A stretch of DNA of 64,000 nucleotides from Zygnema cylindricum (Eukaryota > Streptophyta > Zygnematophyceae > Zygnematales > Zygnemataceae), in contig JBBHKE010001550.1 of the NCBI GenBank assembly GCA_037447655.1, forward strand, positions 44,529-108,528, given 5' to 3'. The first letter of the stretch is position 1; every line of letters starts with the position of its first letter. The translations under genes were made by a program, and so were the position numbers. Below, one piece after another: positions 43,702 through 55,930 of this stretch. The notes under the pieces are model-generated. The model did no database searches, was not told the origin of the DNA, and saw only the letters and a program-made list of their open reading frames with translations.

Positions 43702-44794
43702 ACACGGCCCCTGTACAGATCAGCGCATGCAAAACATTACGGATAAGCGCACACAAAACATTACGCACACGCTGGAAACGTGCAGTGTGGTTTTTTTTTG
43801 GTACTTCGCGCACAAAAATTGTAAAAAACAACAGACACGTGAGACAGTGTCTGCCTATTCGCTCTAATATATTTGATCCTCATGCAAGCGGTCCTTAAAA
43901 AAAGGACGCCACACTTATTTACTCGTGGGGATATTTCGTTGGCGACAAGTCTGTAGAGATTTTGGTCCAACGCCGTGAAACCCGCTTACATTCACATTTT
44001 GTCCGCGAAGTCATCGATCGCCGGAAATCACGCGAACCGAAACCTCAACTCCAAATGATGTCAGCGCCATCGTGGATTCGAACGCGAATCTACTACCACA
44101 AATGATATAGACGAATGGACAGTGCAAATGCGGACTGCACGCAGGACCATTTTAAGTCGTGGACCCTTGGAGGTCGCACGCATTCACATGTAGCGTAGGA
44201 AGGGTTTTTATCTGTAGGTTGTAGGTTTTGTAATGTAAGGCAAACGATACAGGTCGCCTATTGGCCAGAATCCAAACTAGGCGCAGACAACTACATAGCA
44301 CGCATGTATTTGTAGTAGGTTAGGCGCTCAACTGTAGACTTTGTACTTAGCGAATTTTAGGTGAATTTTGTGCTCACAATTTCAAGAGCACCGGAATTCT
44401 ATTTTTGGAAGATTTGACCTAAAATTAGAGGATTTTTCCTGTGAAATTGTCTAGATAGTTTTTAGTGGCTATTTTCCTTGCCATTAAGCGTTCTGCTGCT
44501 TAGCTTTTACTTTCTTTATTTGTAAACCTGCTCTACGAATTAATCTACACGGCTCACGCCGAGGAATAAACTGAGTCTCTTAGCTTCCACTCTCACTCTA
44601 CCTTTTCCTTTTTTTGTGATATGTTTATTTGTTGCTTGCTGCTTGTACAAATTTTTGCAACCGATTCTCTGCTATGTCACGACCTTTTTGTTTATTTCTT
44701 CATTTTTTTCTTTTGCAGCTGATTGTGATGCATATTTATCATTTGGTTTGTCACATGCATGACATAGAGAATTGTACTTTAGAGTCTTTTGATT
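43702..44794 (+). repeat. Gypsy LTR remainder, diverged
   Basis: Follows the Gypsy-1 LTR in order: 'gcgcatgcaaaacattacgg' units like the minisatellite, 'accattttaagtcg' like 30829, 'gcctattggcca' like 30940, and 'aatctacacggctcacgcc' like 31217. It is probably the rest of the LTR begun at 31539. A GTTCGAATCC B-box-like string lies on the minus strand near 44073-44082. Confidence 0.55.
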
Positions 44795-45105
44795 GATGAA
44801 TAGTTTAGTAGATACGGTTGGTGAGTAGGGTTCTAGGTCTCTGATAGTTTTTTCGTCTTCTCTCTCCTAGAAAGCGTCTATACATATTTGCTGACTTTGA
44901 TTGGCTATAATTACGTGCTCGCTTAAGCAAATTTAGTGATTTTTTTTGTGGCGGACCCAAGGGAATCTTATCTTCACATGGGTGGATTTGCCTTGAGTTT
45001 ATGTTTGCGAAGGTGGCAAAAATAATTTAGTGAACTAGTGTGATTAGAGGTTATCCTAAAGACTTAATTTGAGATGTGGATTCTTTGTGACCATGGAGTC
45101 CACAT
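44795..45105 (+). repeat. Relic of a TGTTGAAA-type Copia LTR (3' part)
   Basis: Matches the second half of the Copia-5 LTR in order: 'tctctcctagaaagcgtctatacatat', 'gcaatttagtgattttttttg'-like, 'ggttatcctaaagac', 'gaccatggagtccaca'. Diverged; no domain follows. Confidence 0.6.
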
Positions 45106-46265
45106 ATTTTCCGAGTTGGGCGTACGTATTCATTTTCCCTAAGCGTGGTTGTATTTCAATTTTAAATCTAAAAAATGACACCATCTACCTTATTCAAACG
45201 TACTTTTGGATGATATACCAAAAATACAAGATCATTTATTGCAAGGCTATAACGAGGCCATGGCTTTGTGTCTCTTAATTCTTTGGTGTCGCAAAGATGC
45301 CTTGCCTTCCCTGACCAAGGAAAGGTCCTTTCAGTTTGTTTCTTGTTTGATTCATAATGATACTTGTCCATACTTTCCTTGTGCAACGCCTAATTTATTT
45401 CGTTCTTTAAGGGTTCACCTAAATTTTGAACTTTTCTCGAGGCGATATTTTTTTACCATACCTTTTGGCCATGTTGGTAACTTTAACCCTCCCCTCTTGT
45501 AAGTCTCCAAATTGGTGCACAAAACCTGAGATTTATAATATTTTCGTAAAAAAAAGGAATTCGTGGATGATCTTAATATGCCTCAAGTAGCACGGATATG
45601 TATCCACGTTCCAAATGTCAAATTATTTGTGTTGATGTTGAGAAGGTTTGTAAGGGTTTATGCCTTTGAGGCCAATTTCCCGTACACAACTTTTGTTAAT
45701 AAACCTTTTGTAGAATTATGTTAATGCCTTTTTTATGGAAAAGTAACGAAAGCGTGGTTCACCAAGTTCCATTTTTCCTTTATGCATTATAATCTGATTG
45801 CCAATGAAGGACTCCATCGAATGAACTACTTATTAATAAATGTCTCTAGTCCATTTCTATTTCGTATAATGTGGCAATAAATAATGCATTGATGAAAAAA
45901 GACATAAGATAAAGATGTGGAATGAAATCTTACACAATAGAGGAACAAATTTAAAGAAAAGATCAATCAAAAATCACAATCCGTAAATAAAAATGTCTAA
46001 ACATCTTTTACAAATAAACAATGGTTGCCCAATGATTTCGTATGTCACTGTATCTCAAATGCATACAACCCATTGTTTAACGTGTCACTAAATGGAGGCT
46101 CCTGTACTTTGTACCACAAGCTATTATTCTACTTGAAAATACCCAAGGCTTGTAGATTTTCCGTTGAACCTCTTACCATTCATTCTTATCTTATTATATG
46201 AATCTGACCATAGTGTCTAGACGAAGGATTCATGTACTGGTGTGCTGCTATGGAACTGTGGTGGC
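45106..46265. other. Unassigned DNA, candidate host sequence
   Basis: A frame at 45206-45502 (98 codons) and a minus frame at 45168-45386 overlap; neither is recognised. The stretch matches no transposon seen elsewhere in the window. It ends in the Copia-5 target site GTGGC (46261-46265). Confidence 0.4.
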
Positions 46266-47360
46266 TATTGAAAAAAAGTATTTTGTATTTTATCTCTAGT
46301 TATTTCTATGGTCATTCTACAGTTCTCATACTTGTCGTAGTCACTGAGAACTGGAAGGCACCCATGGCTGTCTTAGGCAGATAAAGAGGAAGACAGACAG
46401 AAGACACAGCCTCTACAAAACATGTACTGCCAAGGTGAAGATTTCACCGTGTGTCCTCTAAATGACAGTCGTACGGAATAGCCGTCAGCCTTAACTGGTA
46501 GGTCTTGATGAATCGATACGTATATGGTACTTAATAAATAAATAACGAATGACGTGGCGACACATTTCATTGAGCAACTTACACAATAAATTGAAACAGG
46601 GAAACCTAAAGTACTACTCGAAATATTGAACGCACGAAATGACCGAAACGACATTTAGTTTCTATGGACGAAATCAAATGTTAATTCGCGATCGACGGTT
46701 TGCAGAATAGCCAGAATTACAACGGTCAACACGGGACGAGGACTGTAGAATTTCAACCGTCAACATTATTCGGCGCACCTTTATGATCGAACGGTCGACA
46801 TTGATTGCCGAATTACGAATGGACAGCACGCATCAGTGGCGGCATGCCGGAAAGAATTTTTAGCAACATTTCGCCAAACTGGAGGAAAACTAACACGTGG
46901 CACCATCCTATTGGATGTTGGAATGGAAATAGAAAAAACGACTACGACTTATTTGCCACGTGGCGCACAGAGAGTGGTGCTGAATAATTCCGTACATAAA
47001 ATACAACGACTACCGTATTTTATATAGGCATTATGTAGTGTATGATAATTTGATAGGTCTAAAATGGCTATGAGTAGGTTCTTAGGACTTAGACATTTAT
47101 GAAAGCCCTCTCTCCTTGAGGGAATCTATATAAATTCGTTTTCTTTGAACATCCATATCTTAATGCTCACGTGAGCAATTTCGGTGATTCTTTTTGCTGC
47201 AAACTCAACGAAGTCCAAGCTACACAAACGTGTAGTCGGTTAGAGTTTTTGCGTGACAGGGTGGCACTTATTCATTGCCAAAATAAAAAGTGCAAATACC
47301 ATCTTAGAGGCTTCATATAAGCTGGACATTCAGTGTACCAATGGAGGTCACAAAATTAAA
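46266..47360 (+). repeat. Copia-5 5' LTR
   Basis: Its last 20 bases ATGGAGGTCACAAAATTAAA hold the gag start. An antisense tRNA-like module lies at 46425-46505 (minus strand GGTGAAATCTTCACC forms a T-arm-like hairpin). Confidence 0.87.
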
Positions 47361-48430
47361 AGTTATGGGCCCACCCTTTAGGATCCCCATTTTGAATGGA
47401 ACAGGGTTTATTTATTGGCAAACCATGATGAGGGTGTATTGTTTGAGAAACGACTATGGGGCATTGTGAGTAGTTGTGTGCGTTGGCCATTCGCAAAAAT
47501 GGGAGTTCCACCAGGATTTGCAGGATCTGGATTGAAAAGAGGATCTGCGGGGGCAATGTTTAAAGAGGATGTTAGAGAAAGCATTGTGTCGGACATACAA
47601 GGAAGAATAAGGGGAAGGAGAAACTCACACCGATTGCTACTCGATCGGTTTCGGTAGCAGATGTTCAGAAAACCGAGGCAAATGATACTAAAATTTGGGA
47701 TTTCAACAACACTGTGACGACTCATTTTATTTTCGGGCGCCTCACTCAAGCAGTGGCTACACCTTATCTTTATGTGGACAAGCGGACGAGTTGTTGGAGG
47801 CTCTTATCAACATTTACAAGAGTGGTACGATCCAGCAACAGAGGCTGGTTGATCAGAAAATATAGGCAATTGAAAACAAAGGGGGAAAGATGATAGACTT
47901 TTGTAATGACTTTTCCGAGTTATTAATGAAGTTGGAGAGTGCAAGGAAAAGGGAGACCGAGAAAGAGAAGGTGAATAACTTGTTGATGAAACTCCGAGAT
48001 GACTATGAAAATATTGTTAACAAAGTTCAAGATTTGCCAGATCATCGATGGATCTAGAACTCTGTTGTGGGGATCATTTTGGTTCCAGAAAGCACAATTG
48101 AGATTCGGAGAGGAGGAAAGGGTGTTAATCATTAGCTGCTGGAACTAGCTAGGGAGATAATGATTGCAAAATACCTTATAAAAACGTTGGTGGAGGAGGA
48201 AGAGGAAACCAATCGCACGGATCTAGATCGAGGCCTTTGAAGAGGCTCTGTCACATTTGTAAGAAGTCGAGACATTAGATGGCTTAGTGTACTAAATTGA
48301 CATAGTTGAGATCGAAGGATGAGCGGATTAGAAAACCTCCTGCATGAAAGATGAAGGCATTTGTGGCAACACAAGTCATGGGAGAGTGTTTCGATGAGGA
48401 CGGTAGAGAACTCCTCAACGAGGAGCTGGA
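47341..48430 (+). pseudogene. Copia-5 gag
   Basis: MEVTKLKVMGPPFRIPILNG starts in the LTR, followed after frameshifts by KRLWGIVSSCVRWPFAKM, DFNNTVTTHFIFGRLTQAVA and MIDFCNDFSELLMKLESARK. The zinc knuckle region reads CHICKKSRH with stops. It is strongly broken. Confidence 0.82.
47361..47375 (+). promoter_or_regulatory. Primer-binding site of Copia-5
   Basis: AGTTATGGGCCCACC: 14 bases complementary to the initiator tRNA-Met anticodon arm, directly after the LTR. Confidence 0.83.
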
Positions 48431-48598
48431 GGTGAAAGAGGAAGAGAAAAATCTGATCGAGAGTGGCCCTCTTTTGGAATCATAGCCTTCGACTCAAACC
48501 GAGGAAGAAAACAAGGAAAGACCAAAAATGGATGATGAGCGTCCGAAGATGGACTCCACAGATAGAGGAGAGATGAAGTCGTTCGGAGAAATCGGAGA

Positions 48599-49428
48599 TT
48601 GCCCTCTATTCCAGCATCGGAGTTTGAAAGAGAAAGGAGAAGCACTAAGAGACTTCAACAGAGACAAGTAAACAATAAGTTAAGGAAGCTTTCACACTTG
48701 AGCGAACCCCGAATTTACTCGGAAGCAGCTAATAGTCTGGAACGTAGTAGATGGATGACAGCCATTAATGATGAGATGGCTTCCATTATAGAAGAAAATA
48801 CATGAGACCAGGTGGATTGTCCTCCGGACAGAAAGCCGATAGGATGCAAGTGGGTATTTAAGTTGAAACTCAATCCGGATAACACTATCGAGCGACACAA
48901 GGCCAGATTGGTGGCAAAGGGCTTCACACAGAAGGAGGGAATCGATTATGAGGAGACCTTCGCTCCGGTTGTTAGATTTCCCTCCGTCCAGATTCTACTT
49001 AGTCTAGCGGCAATGGATGACAATGAAGTACACCAGATGGACATCAAAACCGCTTTCTTACACGGAGAATTAGAAGAAGAGATCTTCATGCGACAGCCGA
49101 GAGGATTTGTGGAGATATGAGAAAAAGTAAAGTGCGCAGATTGATCAAGTCTCTTTATTATCTAAAGCAAGCTCCACGCCAATGGAACAAGAAGCAGGAC
49201 GAGTTTTTGATTAGTTTGGGATATTTCCGAACTAGTTCGGATCATTTCATCTATTTATTTGAGGACGAGGAAGGTATAATTTTCACTGCCATCTATGTTG
49301 ATGATTTGCTTGTTTTGAGTAAATCAATGGAGAAAATTAATAGATTGAAAAAATACCTAAAGAGTAGATTTGAAATCAAAGACATGAGGAAAGCAAGTTT
49401 ATGCAAACCATTGCATACACACAAGTAG
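48599..49428 (+). pseudogene. Copia-5 reverse transcriptase, joined to gag
   Basis: Linker RRSTKRLQQRQVNNKLRKLS, then VDCPPDRKPIGCKWVFKLKL, KEGIDYEETFAPVVRFPSVQ, VHQMDIKTAFLHGELEEEIF and active site YVDDLLVLSK. After KDMRKA the sequence jumps to a FMQTIPYRQVVGSL-like block: about 250 bp are deleted. Protease and integrase are absent upstream. Confidence 0.88.
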
Positions 49429-50041
49429 TCGGTAGTTTGATATATTTTATGAACTGTACTCCTTTAGATATAGCAGCAGCTGTACGGATATTAAGTAGGA
49501 GTCTGAATGATTTTGGGAAGAAAGATTTGGAAGCTGCCAAAAGGGTAATGCTATGCTTGATAGGAACATGAGATATGTGGTTGCATTTGGAAGAGGATAA
49601 TACTGACATCACCACTTGGAGTGATACCAGTTATGGAGATTCTCCGATGAGGAGGTGTATTTCTGGGTATGTGTTGTATGTTGGGAATGGAGCTTGCTTT
49701 TGGAGCAGTAGGCAACAAAAGGTGATTGTTCAATCCACCATAGAGGCTGAGTATATGGCCTCTTGTTTGTCTGTGAAAGAATTAATGTGGGTGAAATCTT
49801 TGCTTCAAGAACTTGGATATATGAAGAGTGGAGTGCAAAAAATATTTTGTGATAATCAAGTTGCGATTGCAATTGCAGCAAACCATAAGCATCACTTTAA
49901 AGCAAAACATATAGATATTTGTTTAAGCTTTGTTAGAGAGAAGGTTGAGATTAAAATAATTAGTTTGGAATATAGACCGGACGGTGAAATGTAGCAGATA
50001 TGATGACTAAGTCAGTTCCTTTTCCCAAATTGATATTTTGT
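49429..50041 (+). pseudogene. Copia-5 RNase H
   Basis: SLIYFMNCTPLDIAAAVRIL, TTWSDTSYGDSPMRRCISGY, QSTIEAEYMASCLSVKELMW, FCDNQVAIAIAANHKHHFKA and a degraded ADMMTKSVPFPK tail. The catalytic D, E and D are present. Confidence 0.85.
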
Positions 50042-50090
50042 AGGGAGAAGTGTGGATTGAAGCAAAAGATAGACTAGAAAATAAGGGTAG

Positions 50091-51181
50091 TGTTGAAAAA
50101 AGGTATTATGTGTTCTATCTCTAGTTAAGTCTATGGTCATTGTATAGTTCTCATACTTGTCATAGTCACTGAGAACTGGAAGGCACCCATGGTTGTCTCA
50201 GGCAGATAAAGAGGAAGACAGGCAGAAGACACAGCCTCTGAAAACATGTACTGCCAAGGTGAAGATTTGATCGTGTGACCTATAGACGACAGCCGTACGT
50301 AATATCCGTCCGCCTTAACCAGTAGGTCTTGATTAATCGATACGCATATGGTACTTGATAAATATTTAAGGAATGATGTGGCGAAACATTTCATTGAGCA
50401 ACTTATAGAACAAAATGAAACAGGGAAACGTACAGTACTGCACGAAATACTGTACCGTATGAAATGACCGAAACGACATTTAGTTTCAATGGACGAAATC
50501 AAATGTCGATTCGCGATCAACGGTTTGCAGAGTAGCCAAAATTTCAACAGTCAACACAAGATGACGACCGTATAATTTCTATGGTCAACATTATTCAGCA
50601 CGCCGTCATGATCGAACGGTCGACATTGATTGCCAAATTACGAATGGACGGCACGTGTGAGTGTCGCATGCCGGAAAGACTTTTTGGCAACACTTCGCCA
50701 AAGTGGAGGAAAATTGACACATGGCACCATGCTATTAGATGCTAGAGAGGAAATGGACAGAACAGCGACGACTTATTTGCCATGTGGTAGACCGAGTGGT
50801 GCCGAATATTTCTATAAATAAAGTACCGCGGCTACCGTACTGTGTATGTACATTATGTAATGTATGATAATTTGATTAGTCTAAAAGGGCTATGAGTAGG
50901 TTCTTAGGACTTAGACATTTTTGAAAGCCCTCTCTCCCAGAGGCAATCTAAATATATTCGCTAACTTTGAACTGCCATATCGTAATGCTCAGGTGAGCAA
51001 TTTAGTGATTTTTTTTGCTACAGACTCAAAGGAGTCCACGTTACACAAAGGTAAATTCGGTTAGAGGTTTTGCGTGACAAGGTGGCACTTATTCATTGTC
51101 AAAGTCAAAAGTGAAAATACTATCCTAGAGGCTTCATATAAGTTGGACATTCAGTGTACTAATAGAGGTCACAGAATTAAA
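50091..51181 (+). repeat. Copia-5 3' LTR
   Basis: Starts TGTTGAAAAAAGGTATTATG after the tract GAAAATAAGGGTAG. An antisense tRNA-like module lies at 50250-50330 (minus strand TACTGGTTAAGGCGGAC and CGATCAAATCT). Confidence 0.88.
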
Positions 51182-51186
51182 GTGGC

Positions 51187-51490
51187 AATGTTCTAAAGGC
51201 GTCTCTTTACATGTGGAAGCAAGTACGGTCGACATAGGGAAGGTCACCAAGTTGCTTCGTGTCCCAATATATTGTGAATAATGTCTCACCTGTTTATCGG
51301 ATCTTGTTTTTTGTTATTTGCTATAGGTCATAAGGTTGTTAACAAGCGGAATACCATGAAACTTTGATAAGGACTTCCCATAGTGTCATCGTCAAGTTTT
51401 GTTGCGTCGTTTACTTTGGCGGGATCGTTGGATTCTTAGCGCGTTTCTTCTCATGGCGCGATCATTGAATATTTTACGCCTACTATATAT
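51187..51490. other. Unassigned DNA between Copia-5 and Copia-6
   Basis: No transposon match. With 45106-46260 it would form a continuous stretch once Copia-5 is removed. No convincing open frame. Confidence 0.4.
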
Positions 51491-52488
51491 TGTTGTTTTG
51501 GAAAAATTTAGTCCTCTCTATGCCTCGCAATCTAAGGGAAAGAGAGAGATTTTCAAGACTTAGAATATTTTTAGTAAGTTTGGTCAGTACGAACCATAAT
51601 TGGTATTACATTAACTCATTGAGGAGTACACCGATGAATATACTCTTGGGAAAAGTATCAGTACAAGAAATAATATTTTCAATAAGTTTTGTCAGTACGA
51701 ACAAAAATTGGTGTAACAATGACTCATTGAGGTGTACACCAATGAATATACAAACGGGACACGTGCCAGTACAAGAATAAATGTATTCCAAAATATTATG
51801 TTCCGAAATATCCGTCTGTTGGTGTACGAATACACCTGAGGACCAAAATGACAAGTGTGTGACAGGTGGCGGTTCACCTATATATCTTAATGTGATATGC
51901 GGGCGGCGGCCAGAGACCACCGACAAATGTTGGTCAAAGTGGATCATGTACACGATGATCTGACATCGAATACAAAATCCTACGTAGTTGTAAATATCCG
52001 TTTGAACTGGTCTTTGTCTTTATTTGATTAGTTGATTAATGTACGATTCATTTGTTTGACATACCTTCTTATTTCAGGTATACGCACAGTATTAGTTGAG
52101 TTAGGTTATTAGATGTATGGCAGGTATGCCTACGTACATTCAGTAGTGAAGCTTTTGTGTATATAAGTAGGACTGAGTCAATTTTTGAGTTACAAAACAA
52201 TTTGTATCAAAAACTTTACATGTTTTTTTTGGTAATTTTTTTTTGGTTATTTTATCTATGAATAACTCACATATTTGTGAGAAAAATTACTTGTAATTTC
52301 GTGTATGTGTTTTTTTTGTTGTTACCTACATTGTAGTAGATTTTTAGAGCTATTGTGTCTCTCATTCAACAGTTGTTATTTTAGACCAGTTTTTGTGAAA
52401 GTTATCTTGCTTCTTTTCATTCTAAGATGATTACCCTTGCATCCTAGTCATCTTCAACTTCAGTACCAGCAATTGCCCCAAAACAACA
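51491..52488 (+). mobile_element. Copia-6 5' LTR
   Basis: Starts TGTTGTTTTGGAAAAATTT, ends CCAAAACAACA. A block of about 120 bp ('cagtacgaac...cagtacaagaa') is tandemly doubled at about 51587-51778. A gag ATG lies at 52427 inside the LTR. Confidence 0.87.
51587..51778 (+). repeat. Tandem duplication in Copia-6 LTR
   Basis: Two diverged copies of a segment with 'ctcattgaggagtacaccgatgaata'-type core. The 3' LTR (56739 onward) has a single copy, so the duplication arose after insertion or in the 5' copy only. Confidence 0.8.
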
Positions 52489-53390
52489 AGTCACGGGCCC
52501 GCCTTCACAAATTTCAGTTTATGATGGGAGGGTTGGGCAGATCTTGTCACGTCTTACTTTGTACAAGTGAAGTTTTCTAATGTTGTTAATGGATCTATGG
52601 CATAAACTGATGCCGACTATGGTCAAAAGAATGATCAGGATCTTATTCTAATAAAATTAATGATATCTAAAGAGCTGCATATGACATACATACAGGCTTC
52701 TAAAGCATCAAAAATTTGGGATGCTTTTGAAAAAGACATTTATAGAGCTAATGCATAGCATGAGATTATGACTGCTAGGCAGATCTGGGAATAGATCTGT
52801 GAATATAAGTATACAAGTGAAAGCATGGCGGAATATTGTAATAAATTAATTCTTATAGTAGCAGAAAATGCATGTTGAGGTGGTTCTTTTCTTAAGTATT
52901 ACCAAGCAATGATTGTAATAAGAGGTCATCCCACTAAGTATAAAAGAGCCTATGATGAATTGAAAAAATTGGAAAAGAAAGATTGGAATCTAGCTACAGC
53001 TGTAGAGTATGTGCTAGAAGTAGAGGCAAATCAGCTAGCATTTAATTTAAGAAAGCCAACCGTAGCTTACAATGCTCAGTTTCAGAATGATACTAGATTT
53101 AAAGGAAACGAATCTTTTCAGCAATTTGAAAGGTGTGTGCATGGCTATAAAAATGGTCATTTGTACGCATTTTTTCTCTTGTATATTTAAGCGTGTGAAA
53201 CATGTTCCTATTGCAAAGGATAGAAGGTGAAAGGAGCTCCATTTACAGCGAGGCCTCCGATCAAAACTGCGGCTTTTTCAACAAAGGAATAGGAACCAGA
53301 GGGAGAAATTTGAGGTTGTCAGTTTCCCTAAAACTGATGACACTGAGTTCTTAGCTCTTGCTAAGATGATGGAAGGGGAGAAAGATCTCG
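52427..53390 (+). pseudogene. Copia-6 gag
   Basis: Starts MITLAS in the LTR, followed by a stop, and continues QVTGPPSQISVYDG. Later: RGHPTKYKRAYDELKKLEKK and VEYVLEVEANQLAFNLRKPT. The zinc knuckle RCVHGYKNGHLYAFF has lost its second and last Cys. Many stops. Confidence 0.8.
52489..52503 (+). promoter_or_regulatory. Primer-binding site of Copia-6, diverged
   Basis: AGTCACGGGCCCGCC abuts the LTR. Compared with GGTTATGGGCCCACC it has four changes. Copia-7 has the related GGTCACGGGCCCAC. Confidence 0.6.
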
Positions 53391-53770
53391 GGTGAATTAT
53401 GGATTCCGGGAGTTCCTCACATTTTTGTTGGAACAAGTCTTATTTTAAAGATATGACACCTATCCCTACTCGTCATATCTTTTATGCTTGTGGTGCCACG
53501 GTGGAAGCTAATGCTAAGGGCAGCATAGATATAAATTGTGAAATAGATGGCAAAGTTGTAAAGAGAATTTTGCATAATGCTTTATAAGTGCGGAAATTTA
53601 AGAAAATAATGTTTTCTACTTCGGTGGCAGAAAGTTAAAGATATTATATGCTGCAAATCAAAAAGAATAAGATACTTAGCAAGGATGAAGAGTAGCCTTA
53701 GTGGGAACTAAACGCCTAAACATGTTGTATCGGTTGGACTTGGTTAATAAAGCTATTTTTTTGTACTCCA
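53391..53770 (+). pseudogene. Copia-6 protease
   Basis: IMDSGSSSHFCWNKSYFKDM keeps D-S-G. It is followed by VEANAKGSIDINCEIDGKVV and a LHNALxVRKFKKxMFSTS block with stops. Confidence 0.85.
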
Positions 53771-54730
53771 GTGTCCTTTCAGAAAATGTTTTGTGGCAAA
53801 AAAGGCTTCAGCACGTGCATAATGAGAGGCTTGAAAAGATGGTTGGGACTAATATGATAGAAGGTGTATAGCTTGGTCAGAAATAGTCCCATTTTTGTTA
53901 TGGTTGTGCTCTTAGGAATCTTTATAAGGTCCCGTTACCACAAATTTTAGATCACCGAGCAAATGACTTTCTCGGCCTTATCTACTTGGATATATGGGGA
54001 CCAGCCAACATTCATTTCCTCGGTGGCAGCAATTACCTTTTCACCTTCACCGACAACTACTCATGCTTCAGCTGAGTGTATTTCATGAAGGAGAAGAGCA
54101 AGGTCTTTATACATTTCAAACATTATCGCATCTAGGCGGAGAAACTTCACGGGAAAGTGATCCTTGCTTTGCGATCTGACAACGGTGGAGAGTATGTATC
54201 AAATGCCTTTGCTGGATATTTGAAAATAATGGTATTTGAGAGTGTGTATCAAATGCCTTTGCTGGATATTTGAAAATAATGGTATATCTCATGAGTTTAC
54301 TGTTTGGTACACTCAGGAACATAATGGTGTTGCTCAATGACTCAATAGAACTTTGACTGAATGTGCTAAATCTATCATGATGGATAAAGGTGTAGATCCA
54401 AAATTCTTTGGGGAAGTTTTTTAGTGTGCTTTCTATATTAGAAACTGAATAAAAATCAGATGTGTAAAAGATAAAACACCTTATGAAATGTGGAGAGGAA
54501 ACAAGTAGAATTTCAGTCACTTTAGACTTTTTGGAAGCAAATGGTTTATATTGGATAATATTCAAATTTGGAAGTTAAGTCTAAAATCTATACCTCACAT
54601 ATTTTTGGGCTATGATGATGAATTTGTACGACATAGAGTGTATAATCCTCTAAAAAATACAATTCAAATTGATGGGAATGTTCAGATCAAGGAAAAATTG
54701 TAGGAATTCATCATCATTGAGCCGATTTCT
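53771..54730 (+). pseudogene. Copia-6 integrase
   Basis: A LWQKRLQHVHNERLEKMV-like zinc block, LxYLDIWGPANIHFLGGSNY (first Asp), RSDNGGEYVSNAFAGYLK (second Asp) and LNRTLTECAKSIMMDKGVDP. A 50-bp tandem duplication follows the second Asp block (54188-54287). Multiple stops. Confidence 0.85.
54188..54287 (+). repeat. 50-bp tandem duplication in Copia-6 integrase
   Basis: Two near-identical copies of 'gagagtatgtatcaaatgcc...ggtat', encoding ESVYQMPLLDI-like text in shifted frame. Confidence 0.85.
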
Positions 54731-55930
54731 TTGAAGCAATCGGCAACTTCCCCTTCCTCTTCTACCTCCAGACTGCCTCATGTTTTGGGGCAGCTAGAGA
54801 TGCCTCGTGTTTTTGGGCAGCTAGATCTCTTCGATATTGCACATGCCACTGAACCTCCTCCTCCTCCTCCTACTCCCCCTCCTCCAAGACAACGGCGAGG
54901 ACTTACAGTTCACGCTTCTGATTTTCGGAGGGGAAGAAGACAAATCAGCCGACTGATAGGTGATCAGGTGAACCATGCCTATTCTGCAAGCATAAGGGAG
55001 CCTCTTACTATTTCAGAAGCCTTTTCCGTTCCGAAAAAAGATTGGTGGATTGCTAATGCAAATGACGAGATAAAGTCATTCATAGAGGCTCAAACATGGG
55101 AGCTTATATAACTTCCACCGGATCAGAAAGGGATCGGTTTTAAGTAGATATTCAAGTTAAAACATAATCTTGATAATACCATTGATAGATATAAGGCTAG
55201 GCTTATTATCAAGGGTTGCAACGAGAAAGAGGGTATTGATTACGAGAAAACTTTCTCATCGGTAGTTTGCTTTCCCACTATTAGGATTCTTTTATATCTA
55301 ACAACAATAAAGGATATCGAACTACATCACATAGATGTGAAAACAACTTTCGTGCATGGGAATTTAGAGGAAGTTATACATATGAAGCAACCAGAAGGGT
55401 ATGCCCAAAAAGGGAAAGAAAATGTGGTTTGTAACCATTTGAAGTCCATTTATGGTCTGAAAAAGTCGCTTTATGATTGAAACAGGCTCCACGACAATGG
55501 AACCTAAACTAGAATTTTCTTTTGACAAATAACAAATTTACTAGAAGCAGCTCAGATCATTTGGTTTATGTAATAAAAAGAGAAGATGGAGTTATGTATA
55601 TTGTTGTTTATATGGATGATTTTCTGCTGCTGACCAAATACATTAAAAAAATCTACAAAATAAAAAAATTATGAATTCTCGGTTTGAAATGAAGGATTTA
55701 GGGGAGGCTAAATATATTTTGGGAATTCAGGTAAAAAGCATAAAAACAACAATTAATTAATTTGACTGACAGGTAAGCCTTTAGGAACATGTTTGAGTGG
55801 TTTGGGATGTCAGAAGCAAAAAGGGGTGCTACTCCCATCAAGTTCATACAGAAAATAGAAAAGAAGAAATAAGATGGTGGGGTTGTGATTCATAACTCTA
55901 TGGAGTCAAGAGAGGCAGATTTTATATCCT
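54731..55930 (+). pseudogene. Copia-6 linker and reverse transcriptase
   Basis: A proline-rich linker (EPPPPPPTPPPPRQRRG) leads to FRRGRRQISRLIGDQ, then a NDEIKSFIEAQTWELI block, IDYEKTFSSVVCFPTIRILL, LHHIDVKTTFVHGNLEEVIH and active site YMDDFLLLTK (Val to Met). The YGLKQAP motif is partly doubled (SIYGLKKSLYD-stop-NRLHDN). Confidence 0.85.

Larger units (their letters stand above)
46266..51181 (+). mobile_element. Copia-5, internally deleted element
   Basis: Target duplication GTGGC at 46261-46265 and 51182-51186. LTRs at 46266-47360 and 50091-51181. Gag is fused to RT with protease and integrase missing, and a second deletion lies in RT. Termini are decayed (TATTG...TTAAA against TGTTG...TTGCA). 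Confidence 0.9.

Noticed and set aside
44073-44082. B-box-like GTTCGAATCC as a tRNA or SINE
   Set aside because: No A-box at suitable distance was found; isolated match inside a decayed Gypsy LTR.
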